NCBI GenBank assembly: GCA_035693825.1
Contig: DASSGB010000271.1
Coordinates: 1-16,072 of the forward strand
Direction: 5' to 3'
Length of the DNA: 16,072 nt
Source: MGOM01 sp035693825
GTDB lineage: Bacteria; Chloroflexota; Anaerolineae; Anaerolineales; E44-bin32
In this document: positions 1 to 8,100 of the stretch, piece by piece
Layout of the letters: each line of letters opens with the position of its first letter
Position numbering within the stretch: position 1 is the stretch's first letter
The notes under the pieces: generated by a model
What the model was told of the DNA's origin: nothing
Database searches by the model: none
Seen by the model: the letters and a program-made list of their open reading frames with translations, nothing else
Made by a program: the position numbers and the translations under genes

Positions 1-1359
1 CTGCCCTCGGTCGAACGTCTGCTTCAGACCGAGGCAGGCGAGGCCCTGCGGTCGGAGTTCGGGCACAGCCTCTCGGTCCAAGCTGTGCGGACCGCCCTGG
101 AGAACGCGCGAGCAGCCATCCGCTCCGGCGGCGCGTCCCCATCGACGGAAGACATCCTGAAGGAGGCGAGGCACTGGATGCAGGCCGCGGTGGAACCCAG
201 CCTGCGGCCGGTGGTCAACGCCACCGGCGTGATCTTGCACACCAACCTCGGCCGGGCGGTTCTGAGCCGCGAGGCGCAGCAGGCGGTTCAGGCTGCGGCT
301 TCGTCCTACACCACGCTCGAATACGACCTGGAGCGAGGCGAACGCGGGCAACGCGGCCTTCACGCCGAACCTCTGCTGCGCCAACTGACCGGCGCCGAGG
401 CGGCGTTGGTGGTGAACAACAACGCCGCCGCCGTCCTGCTGGCGCTGGCCGCGCTGGCCGGCCGCCGGCGGGTGGTCGTGTCGCGCTCGCAACTGGTCGA
501 GATCGGGGGAGGCTTCCGCATCCCCGAGATCCTGAAACAGTCCGGCGCCAAACTGGTCGAGGTCGGTACCACCAATCGCACGCATCGCAGAGACTACGAA
601 GCAGCCCTCGCAGAAGGCGCGGCGCTGGTGTTGCGCGCGCACCACTCCAACTTCAAGATCGTTGGCTTCACCCGAGAGCCTGGCCTGGTCGAGCTGGTGG
701 AGGTGGGGGAGAAGTTTGGCGTGCCCGTGCTTGACGATCTCGGCTCAGGCGCGCTTCTCGACACGGCGGATTTCGGGCTTGGTCATGAGCCGATGGTGCA
801 AGAATCCCTCCAGGCCGGGGCGGCTTTGGTGGCCTTTTCGGGAGACAAGCTTCTGGGCGGGCCGCAGGCTGGGCTGCTCGTGGGGAAAGCCGAGCTGATC
901 GAGCGGCTGCGCCGCCATCCCCTGGCACGTGCCGTTCGGCCCGACAAGCTCTGCCTGGCAGCACTGAGCGCGACGCTCGTGCACTATGTCAAGAACGAAG
1001 CCGTCGAGAGGGTCCCGGTGTGGCGCATGATCGCCGCCCGCGAAAGCGACCTGCGCGCGCGTGCGGAGACGTGGGCAGCCCTTTTGGGCGGGGAGATACG
1101 CGCCGGCCGATCCACGATCGGCGGAGGCAGCTTGCCGGAGGAGACTCTTCCCACATGGATCGTCGCACTTCCTGGCAGCCACCCGGACGCGCTGGCCGAG
1201 GATCTGCGGCGTCAGGATCCGCCGGTCATCGCCCGCATCGAACAGAGTGGCCTGGTGCTCGATCCGCGGTCGGTCCTGCCTGAAGAAGATGAGGTTCTCC
1301 TGGCGGGGGTACAGCGTTCGCTCGCGCACGCCGGCAAGCCGGGAGTGCGGGGGGAATGA
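1..1359 (+). CDS. selA: L-seryl-tRNA(Sec) selenium transferase (selenocysteine synthase), 5' end outside window
   Basis: SelA is a PLP enzyme that converts Ser-tRNA(Sec) to selenocysteinyl-tRNA(Sec) using selenophosphate, in the cytoplasm. The frame is open from base 1 and already reads LPSVERLL, which matches the E. coli SelA N-terminal region about a dozen residues in. The true start therefore lies upstream, and the GTG at 85 is only an internal codon. About 452 residues are visible. Seen motifs are RPVVNATGVILHTNLGRAVL, LEYDLERGERGQR, the VNNNAAAVLL loop, SRSQLVEIGGGFRIP, EVGTTNRTH and DDLGSG. The PLP-binding lysine lies in FSGDKLLGGPQAG (codon 847-849). The gene ends in TGA overlapping the next ATG by 4 nt, so translational coupling is likely. 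Its presence implies selenoprotein synthesis in this organism, but no selB, selC or selD is in the window. Family assignment is very secure. Confidence 0.96.
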   Translation: MPSVERLLQTEAGEALRSEFGHSLSVQAVRTALENARAAIRSGGASPSTEDILKEARHWMQAAVEPSLRPVVNATGVILHTNLGRAVLSREAQQAVQAAASSYTTLEYDLERGERGQRGLHAEPLLRQLTGAEAALVVNNNAAAVLLALAALAGRRRVVVSRSQLVEIGGGFRIPEILKQSGAKLVEVGTTNRTHRRDYEAALAEGAALVLRAHHSNFKIVGFTREPGLVELVEVGEKFGVPVLDDLGSGALLDTADFGLGHEPMVQESLQAGAALVAFSGDKLLGGPQAGLLVGKAELIERLRRHPLARAVRPDKLCLAALSATLVHYVKNEAVERVPVWRMIAARESDLRARAETWAALLGGEIRAGRSTIGGGSLPEETLPTWIVALPGSHPDALAEDLRRQDPPVIARIEQSGLVLDPRSVLPEEDEVLLAGVQRSLAHAGKPGVRGE

Positions 1360-2639
1360 AAGCGCAACTCGACGACCTGATGCGCGACGCCGGCCTGGAG
1401 GCCTTGCTCATCTTGGGTGCTGCGCGCCACAACCCGGCCATGGTCTATTTCACCGGCATTCGCCACATCGGGGAGGGCGTGCTCGTGATTCGCCGCGGGC
1501 GAGCCCCCGTCTTGTATTGCCACCCGATGGAGCGCGAGGAAGCCGCGCGCTCCGGCCTCCAGTCCAGGGTCGTCGACTGGGCCCGGCTCCATGAGCGGGC
1601 CCAGGGCGACAGCGTCGAAGAGCTGTCGCTCCTCCTCCAGCACACCCTCGAGGAGCAGGAGGTCAGCGGGCGCGTGGCCATCTACGGTCGCCGCGAGGCC
1701 GGCGAAGCGCAGGGCGCCCTGAGTCGGGTTGAGCAGCGAATGCCGAAGGTTTCGTTCGTCGCCGAATCGCGTTTCTCTTCGGTGCTCGGCCGCGCCCGGA
1801 TCACCAAAGATGCGGACGAGATCGATCGGATCCGGCGCGTCGGCCAGATCACGGTCGAGGTGGTCCGGGCGGTGATGGACTTCCTATCCTCGGGGTACGC
1901 TGACGACGGCCGCTTGGTGGACCGCGGCGGGAAGCCGGTGACGGTGGGCGAAGGGAAACGCTTGATCCAGCGGTTGCTCGCCGAGCGCGGCGCCGACAAT
2001 CCCGAAGGCACGATCCTCAGCGTCGGACGCGACGCGGGCGTGCCTCACAGCGCCGGCCAGGACGGCGACATCATCTATCTCGGGCAACCGCTGCTTCTGG
2101 ATCTGTTCCCATGCGAGGCCGGCGGCGGATACTTTCACGACTTCACGCGCACCTGGTGCCTCGGCCACGCGCCGGATGATGTGGCGGAACTGCACGCAAT
2201 CGTCCTGCACGCTTACCGCGAGGCCGTGAGCGCCCTGCGAGCGGGCGAGAAGGCGCTCACGGCGCAGGCGCGCGTGTGCGACATCTTCGAGTCGCAAGGC
2301 CATCCGACGACCAGAAGTCACCCGGGAACGCTGAACGGGTACGTGCACAGTCTGGGACACGGAGTCGGGCTGGACATTCACGAGACGCCCGCGTTACGGC
2401 TGGCTGTCGAGGGGGAGGCCCGACTCGAGGCGGGAATGGTCTTCGCCGTCGAGCCCGGCCTATACTATCCCGACCAGGGTATGGGCATGCGCCTCGAGGA
2501 CACTTTTTGGCTTCGACCGGATGGTTCGCCGGAGGTCATGGCGGAATTCCCCATGGACCTGGTGCTGCCGGTCCGCGCCAGGCGCGCATCGTCCCGTCGC
2601 CAGTCCGCCCGAAAGTCGGGCGCGTCGGAGAAACGATGA
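1356..2639 (+). CDS. M24 family metallopeptidase (aminopeptidase P / Xaa-Pro dipeptidase-like)
   Basis: This is a 427-residue cytoplasmic peptidase of the creatinase/prolidase type, expected to cleave Xaa-Pro bonds with a dinuclear metal centre. Residues 1-145 fit a creatinase N-terminal domain and residues 155-405 the pita-bread catalytic domain. Visible metal ligands fit the family: D249 (in LLLDLFP), D262 (in HDFTRTW), H335 (in GHGVGLDIHETP), E366 (in FAVEPGLYY) and E381 (in MRLEDTF). The basic, Ser/Ala-rich tail after about residue 408 looks disordered. The ATG overlaps the selA stop (ATGA) and is preceded by a G-rich stretch, and its own stop overlaps the tsaD start in the same way. The exact substrate (dipeptide or longer peptide) cannot be told from the sequence. 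There is no signal peptide. Confidence 0.92.
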   Translation: MKAQLDDLMRDAGLEALLILGAARHNPAMVYFTGIRHIGEGVLVIRRGRAPVLYCHPMEREEAARSGLQSRVVDWARLHERAQGDSVEELSLLLQHTLEEQEVSGRVAIYGRREAGEAQGALSRVEQRMPKVSFVAESRFSSVLGRARITKDADEIDRIRRVGQITVEVVRAVMDFLSSGYADDGRLVDRGGKPVTVGEGKRLIQRLLAERGADNPEGTILSVGRDAGVPHSAGQDGDIIYLGQPLLLDLFPCEAGGGYFHDFTRTWCLGHAPDDVAELHAIVLHAYREAVSALRAGEKALTAQARVCDIFESQGHPTTRSHPGTLNGYVHSLGHGVGLDIHETPALRLAVEGEARLEAGMVFAVEPGLYYPDQGMGMRLEDTFWLRPDGSPEVMAEFPMDLVLPVRARRASSRRQSARKSGASEKR

Positions 2640-3670
2640 GCGACACCTCGCGCCTCCTGGGAATCGAAACCTCCTGCGATGAGACGGCCGCGGCCGTGAT
2701 CGAAGGTGGGCGCCGCATCGCCTCGAACGTGGTCGCCTCGCAGGTCGCGGTTCACGCCAAGTACGGCGGGATTTTTCCCGAGGCGGCCTCGCGCATGCAC
2801 ATCGAAGCCATCGAGCCCGTCGTGCGGGAAGCCCTGGCCCAGGCCCATCTCGAGATCGAGGCGCTGGATGCGATCGCCGTCACGCGCGGCCCGGGGCTGG
2901 CCGGTTCGCTGGTGGTCGGTCTCAACTTCGCCAAAGGGCTGGCGCTGAACTCCGGTCTTCCCCTGCTGGGGATCAACCACCTCGAGGGTCATCTCTACTC
3001 GATCCGATTGGTGGAGGAAGAGCCCGAGCCGGAGTTCCCCATGGTGGCGTTGGTCGTGTCGGGCGGGCATACCGAACTTGTCTTGATGGAAGGTCACCTG
3101 GCGTATCGCCGTCTGGGTGGGACTCTGGATGACGCCGCGGGCGAGGCCTTCGACAAGGTGGCCCGATTGCTCGGGCTGTCCTATCCAGGCGGCCCGGCCA
3201 TTCAGAAGGCGGCCGAGGTGGGCAATCCGCAGGCGTTCAAGTTTCCGCGCGCCTGGCTGGAGGGCACGTGGGATTTCTCCTTCAGCGGATTGAAGACGGC
3301 CGTGTTGCGAGAGGTCTTGGCACGCCAGCCGAAGCTCAAGGCCGGCGTCGAGCCGCCCGCGCCGGGCCTGCCTGTGGCCGACCTGGCGGCCTCCTTCCAG
3401 GCCGCGGCCGTGGAAGTCCTGGTGGGCAAGACGATCATGGCCGCTGAGGCATGCGAGGCGCGGCAGATCCTCATCGCCGGCGGAGTCTCGGCCAACGCGC
3501 TGCTGCGCGCGACGCTGAAGGAGCGGACGACGTTGCCGGCGCGTGTGCCTCCGCTTTCGCTGTGCACCGACAACGCGGCCATGATCGCCGCCGCCGGTCA
3601 TGTGCGCTTCGAGGCCGGCCAGCGCGACGCGCTGGATATCGACGCTCTGCCCAGCTGGCCTCTGGCGTGA
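2636..3670 (+). CDS. tsaD: tRNA N6-adenosine threonylcarbamoyltransferase TsaD
   Basis: TsaD transfers threonylcarbamoyl from TC-AMP to A37 of ANN-decoding tRNAs, working with TsaB and TsaE. The 344-residue product has the usual length and motif order of the Kae1/TsaD family. These are GIETSCDETAAAV (9-21), HAKYGGIFPEAASRMH (40-55), the metal-binding NHLEGH with H115 and H119, SGGHTELV (142-149), GTLDDAAGEAFDKVA (162-176), FSFSGLKTAV (214-223), GGVSANALLR (282-291) and TDNAAM with D312. The frame stays open 120 codons upstream, inside the M24 gene. The ATG at 2636 is chosen because it forms an ATGA overlap with the M24 stop and places MSDTSRLLGIETS at the family's normal N-terminus. It is the last gene of the plus-strand run, and tsaB/tsaE are not seen nearby. 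Confidence 0.97.
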   Translation: MSDTSRLLGIETSCDETAAAVIEGGRRIASNVVASQVAVHAKYGGIFPEAASRMHIEAIEPVVREALAQAHLEIEALDAIAVTRGPGLAGSLVVGLNFAKGLALNSGLPLLGINHLEGHLYSIRLVEEEPEPEFPMVALVVSGGHTELVLMEGHLAYRRLGGTLDDAAGEAFDKVARLLGLSYPGGPAIQKAAEVGNPQAFKFPRAWLEGTWDFSFSGLKTAVLREVLARQPKLKAGVEPPAPGLPVADLAASFQAAAVEVLVGKTIMAAEACEARQILIAGGVSANALLRATLKERTTLPARVPPLSLCTDNAAMIAAAGHVRFEAGQRDALDIDALPSWPLA

Positions 3671-3704
3671 GTCAACCGCAACCTACGGTCCTCACACCGT
3701 AACA
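3671..3704. other. Start of tsaD / regulator convergent spacer
   Basis: This is non-coding sequence just after tsaD. It contains a small inverted repeat, TACGGT (3684-3689) and ACCGTA (3696-3701), with a 6-nt loop and no T-tract. It could contribute to tsaD 3'-end formation together with the stronger hairpin that follows. The evidence is weak. Confidence 0.3.
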
Positions 3705-3740
3705 CGCGGTAGGGGCGGCTCGGGAGCCGCCCCTACCGCG
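3705..3740. repeat. Perfect 16-bp intergenic hairpin (REP-like; possible bidirectional terminator)
   Basis: CGCGGTAGGGGCGGCT at 3705-3720 is followed by a CGGG loop and then its exact reverse complement at 3725-3740. It sits between the convergent ends of tsaD and the response-regulator gene. No U-tract flanks it on either strand, so a canonical intrinsic terminator is not shown. A strong GC stem at a convergent junction could still block read-through both ways, or it may be a copy of a dispersed GTAGGGGCG-type palindrome. Copy number in the genome would decide. Confidence 0.75.
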
Positions 3741-3753
3741 CGGGGCATGGGAT

Positions 3754-3846
3754 CAAACCCGGTTTCCCCTGCGATGAACCCCAAACCCGGTTTCCCAGCG
3801 GGAGCCCAATTGCGGACGGAGCACTCCCAAGGAAACCGGGTTTGGG
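3754..3846. repeat. Three copies of an AAACCCGGTTTCC word, two forming a 16-bp inverted pair
   Basis: Copy 1 is at 3754-3768 and copy 2 at 3780-3796, both reading CAAACCCGGTTTCCC. Copy 3 at 3831-3846 is inverted, reading GGAAACCGGGTTTGGG. CCCAAACCCGGTTTCC (3780-3795) and copy 3 are exact reverse complements separated by 35 nt. They fill the spacer up to 7 nt before the regulator's stop codon. The arrangement looks like a short dispersed repeat family rather than coding sequence. It could fold in the 3' UTR of either convergent transcript. Confidence 0.7.
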
Positions 3847-3853
3847 TTTGGAC

Positions 3854-5149
3854 TTAGTGTTCGACGCGCGTGGGCAACGGCGGCGGCCAGGCCACCTTCG
3901 GGGCGCCCGACTCGCCGTTCGAATGATTCTCTCCGTTGCCTCCGTTCGGGTCGGCGCTCGGCGGAGGCTCGCCCTCCTTCGCCCAGCGCTGCAGCGAACG
4001 CTCCAGGTCGTCGGGACGCGGCACCAGCTTTCCGGTGGTCGGTACGAGCTTGCCGGTGGGTTTGGTTTCCACATCCGAGCCGGAGCTTTTCCCCCTGAGA
4101 AGAGCCCGCCCCCGATCCAAGAGGGCATGTTTGCCCTCGGGCACGGAGGCTTCGACCTTTGGCGCAGGCGGGGCCGGGGCTGGCGGGGGCTCCATCTCCG
4201 TCGGCGGCAGTCCGGCCAGACGTTCCACCTCACGCAGCTGCTGCACCACAACTCGCAGGACCCTCGCCGTCTCTCCTTCCTGCGGCAGCGAGACAAGCCA
4301 GTTCACTCCCTTGCCCAGCTGCGAGATGGCCTCGACCAGCATCGTCCCTTGAGTGATTGCGCCGGCCTCGACCTCCACCAGGACCAGCATCTTCTGCCGG
4401 CGCCCTTCGCCCATCGGCATGTCGACGAGTGTGGCGCGAGCCTGGCCGCCGGGGAGAACGGTTTCGCCTTGCAGAGACCCACTTTGCGAAGGGAGGGTCA
4501 TCGAAAGCCGCTGGAAGAGCCCGGGGGCATCTTCGAGTTCTGAACCGAGCAGCCTCTCGGCCACCGGGTTGCTCAGGACGACCCGCGCCTTGTCCTCATC
4601 CCATACAATGACTCCCATGGGGAGACAGGCCAGCAACGTGGTGAGATATTGCTGTTGGCCCTTGAGTTTCTGAATGCGGCTGGTGACTTCCTCTTCCAGC
4701 AGGTCGCCGCGTCGTCGCTGGACATCGGCCATGCGCTGGTTATCGATCAACAGGCGCCGGAAATCGATGGCGCGCGACACGACGTTGTCGAACACGCTCA
4801 GATGGTCGAAGGGCTTGGTCAGATACGCGAAGGCCCCGTGGTTGAGCGCCTCCACGGCGCTCTCGAGCGTGGCCGAGGCCGTGGCCACGACGACCTGACC
4901 CTGAGGCGTCTTGGCCTTGAATTGCTGGAGCAGCTCGAGCCCCGTGATCTCGGGCATGTAGATATCGGTGACCAGCAAGTCGTAGTCGTTTTGCGAGAGG
5001 CGAGTGGCCGCCTCGGCGCCGCCGCCGGCCTTGTCGACCGTCAGGCCCATCCGCTGCAGGCGGCGGGCCATGAGATCGAGCATGGCCGGATCATCGTCGC
5101 AGACCAGTACGTGAAGATTTCCGCGTGCCGTGTACCGTTCGGCGGCCAT
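3854..5149 (-). CDS. Response regulator: receiver + PAS-like domain, no DNA-binding output
   Basis: This 431-residue protein starts with a receiver domain (about 12-125). It has the acidic pair D18/D19 (VCDDDP), phospho-acceptor D62 (LLVTDIYMP), switch T90 and K112 (LTKPFD). A helical linker (about 130-168) leads into a PAS-like domain (about 170-265) beginning LLACLPMGVIVWDEDKARVV. A helical segment (270-315) follows, then a Pro/Ala-rich disordered tail with a duplicated TGKLVP (365-370 and 372-377). There is no HTH, GGDEF, HD-GYP or kinase catalytic domain, so output by protein-protein contact is inferred. The ATG follows the stop of the Thr-Pro protein by 13 nt, with GAGG upstream, so it is the last gene of the kinase operon and that kinase is its likely partner. 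The stop is TAA. Confidence 0.88.
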   Translation of the reverse strand: MAAERYTARGNLHVLVCDDDPAMLDLMARRLQRMGLTVDKAGGGAEAATRLSQNDYDLLVTDIYMPEITGLELLQQFKAKTPQGQVVVATASATLESAVEALNHGAFAYLTKPFDHLSVFDNVVSRAIDFRRLLIDNQRMADVQRRRGDLLEEEVTSRIQKLKGQQQYLTTLLACLPMGVIVWDEDKARVVLSNPVAERLLGSELEDAPGLFQRLSMTLPSQSGSLQGETVLPGGQARATLVDMPMGEGRRQKMLVLVEVEAGAITQGTMLVEAISQLGKGVNWLVSLPQEGETARVLRVVVQQLREVERLAGLPPTEMEPPPAPAPPAPKVEASVPEGKHALLDRGRALLRGKSSGSDVETKPTGKLVPTTGKLVPRPDDLERSLQRWAKEGEPPPSADPNGGNGENHSNGESGAPKVAWPPPLPTRVEH

Positions 5150-5162
5150 CAGACCATCCTCG

Positions 5163-8100
5163 TCAAGCGTGCGTTCGCTTCAAGAGCTGGCGAGCTATCA
5201 CCACCAGCAACAAAGGCATCCCTGCCAGCACCATCCCCCCTCCGCCTTCACCGGCGATGGACGTCGGAATGGGTGTGGGCACCTCGGGAGGGCCAGCCAT
5301 CGGAGTGTCCGCGACGGACTCCGTCGGCGGCGGCTGAGGCGTCGCGGGCGGCGGTTGGGAATCCTGGGTTGGCGACGCCGGATCCGTCGGCGGTGCGGCC
5401 GTATCGCCGACCGGCGGAAACTCCGGTGGCGTCGCTTCGGACATCGGGCCCATTGTGTCGGTCGCCAGCGGCGGATCGGTCGTGGCGGGCCCGGGCGTCC
5501 ATGTGTCCGTAGGCGCCAGAGAAGGCGTCGGAGTCTCCGTCGGCTGCGGCGTATCGCTCGGCGTTGGAGCCGGCGTGTCGGTCACCGGCGGAGGCGTTGG
5601 CACGGGCTCGGGCGTCGGACGCACTTCAAAGGAAAACAGACTGGAGACCCCGAAGGCGGCCAGCGGGTCGACGATCGACGAACTGGCCTCCGACGAGCAG
5701 GGCGAGCAATCGGCATTGCTCGACGAAATGGTGACGGTGTTGGTGCACGTGCCGCCACCGTCGGCGCGAACGAGGACCTCGTCGAACCCGGCCTGTCCTT
5801 CGGCCAGGGTGGACGGATGGGAGAGGCCGTCGAGGATGGAGCACGGGCCGCTGAGGTTGTCGTTGATCACGACGTCATAGGCCGTCCCCGGCCCATCGTT
5901 CCACCAGGCCACGGTGAACGTGATGGTGTCGCCCACGAGGACGTTTCTGTCGTCCGTCGACTTGTCGACTCCGACCACGGGCGGCGGGGTGGGCGTGTTG
6001 GAGGGCGTCAGGGTGATGGTGGGCGTGTAGGTGGCCGTCGCGGTGTTGGTGGGCGTAGGCGTGTCGGTCGGCGTAAAGGTCGACGTGGGTGTGGCCGTAT
6101 CGGTGGGCGTGTCGGTTGGCGTGGCCGTGTCGGTGGGCGTGGAGGTCGACGTCGGCGTGGCGGTATCGGTCGGCGTGTTGGACGGCGTCAGCGTGTAGGT
6201 CGAGGTCGCCGTGTTCGTGGGTGTGTGCGTATGGGTGGGTGTTGGAGTGTCCGTCGACGTGGGCGTGGCGGTCGCCGTCGCGGTGTCGGTCGGGGTGTTG
6301 CTGGGCGTGAACGTACTCGTCGCCGTGTTGGTGGGCGTGTCGGTGGGCGTGAAGGTCGCGGTCGGCGTGAAGCTCGGCGTGAAGGTGGGTGTGGGGGTCG
6401 GGGCAGGGTAGATCTCGAGCGAGTCGATTTCCGCCGGGTCCGTGCCGTTGGCCCCCCCATACGGAGGCGCGGTCAAACGAACGTATCGGTAGGTCCCCGA
6501 GGGCGCCACGGCGTCCACATCGATGAGAATGCCCGTATTGCCTGCAAGCGACGCGGGCGGGATCCTCAGGTTATCCTCCTCGAGGACTGAGTAGCCATCC
6601 TGCCCGATCTTGGTGTTGCTGTCGGGGCCCCCGTCTCCCCAGAAGAAGACCGTTACCCAGTTCGTGCATGGGTCGGTACAAAGTTCGACCTGCACACGGT
6701 CCATCAGGATCCCGGGCACCTGTCGCATCTCGTGATAGACGAAGTCCCAGCCCGGACGGGTAACGATAGGGCCTCCCCCGAGATCCACGATGTAGGACTG
6801 ACCGCAACCCAGATTGAAGATGGCCCCATCGGGAGCCCCTATGTTGAGTTCAGAAGCATCCGGATCGCCGGGGCACGGATCCGTCGTCGGGGTAAAGGTG
6901 GGCGTGAACGTCGGCGTGTTGGTGGGCGTATCGGTCGCTGTGGCCGTGTTCGTCGGAGTGTCGGTCGCCGTCGCCGTGGCCGTGTCGGTGGCCGTGCTGG
7001 TCGGCGTTGGCGTGAAGGTGGGAGTGTAGGTGGGCGTGTCCGTCGGGGTGTTCGACGGCGTCGAGGTATTTGTTGGCGTCGGCGTCTCAGAGGGTGTGAA
7101 GGTCGCCGTCGGCGTCTCGGTATCCGTGGCGGTCGGCGATGGCGTGAACGTGTTTGTAGGCGTGTAAGTGTCGGTTGGAGTCGGAGTGTCCGTCGGCGTG
7201 TGCGTGGCCGTCGCCGTGGGGGTCGGCGTGTGAGTATCGGTGGGTGTGTTCGTATCCGTCGGAGTCGGTGTATCCGTCGGAGTCAGGGTATCCGTCGGCG
7301 TAGCGGTGGGCGTCGCGGTGTCGGTCGGCGTCGGGGTGAACGTTGGCGTGAAGGTCCTGGTTGGCGTGAAGGTCGGGGTGGGGGTGTACACGTACACGGT
7401 GCGGTTGTTGGTCGCCGGATCAAAATTGTCGCCTTCAGCGGTGACATAGTTGGTCAGCTCGTCGCCGGCGGTGGCACCCGATACGGCGGCGTAGAAGCGG
7501 AACCGGGCGAAGCTTCCCCAGGGAATGGCGACGGACAGCCCATCCCAGCGCACCTCTTCCTCTCCCGACCCGCAGACACCGAAGGAGGTCGGGGCTGGAG
7601 TCGAACCATAGACGCTGTCGAACGACATGCCCGGCGGCAGACAATCGATGAGGGTCGTCAGGATCGCGTTTTCCGCGGTCAGTCCGTAGTTGATGACGCG
7701 GATATCAAAGAGGACGAGGCTGGTGCTCGGCGCGGGCGGCACATCCTGGGGATTGGCCAGTTTGATCGGGTACACGAGCGGCAGCGGGGTAGGTGTGTAC
7801 GTGTTGGTCGGGGTGAACGTCGCTGTGTTGGTCGGCGTGTTGGTGATGGTGGGTGTATTGGTCGGCCCGGAGGGCGTCGCGGTGCTAGAGGAGGTGGACG
7901 TCGGGCCCGGGGGCGAGGTGAGCGTCATCGTCGGGCTGGGTCCCGGGGTCGAGGTCAGGACAGGCGGCGCCGTCGGAGTCGAGGTCCGGGTGGCACACGG
8001 TTGGCCTGGGATCAGACATTCGTCGGAAGGGATAAAGGGGATGCCGCCCAGGCCGAAATCCTCCAAGGCGTCATCGATGAGGGAGGGCAGGAATGGTCCC

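Noticed and set aside
2276..2635. 120-codon N-terminal extension of tsaD
   Set aside because: It overlaps the M24 catalytic region, its composition is nonsense-like, and the standard TsaD N-terminus begins at 2636.
3842..4543. Plus-strand frames opposite the response regulator
   Set aside because: They are antisense shadows; the receiver and PAS motifs are on the minus strand.
5130..6590. 486-codon plus-strand frame opposite the Thr-Pro protein
   Set aside because: It is extremely Arg/Gly-rich and is the antisense image of Thr-Pro codons. The minus-strand frame has recognisable domains, an RBS and operon spacing.
5985..7391. Possible CRISPR or satellite array
   Set aside because: The repeats are in-frame codons for Thr-Pro, with no constant spacer length and no conserved repeat unit.
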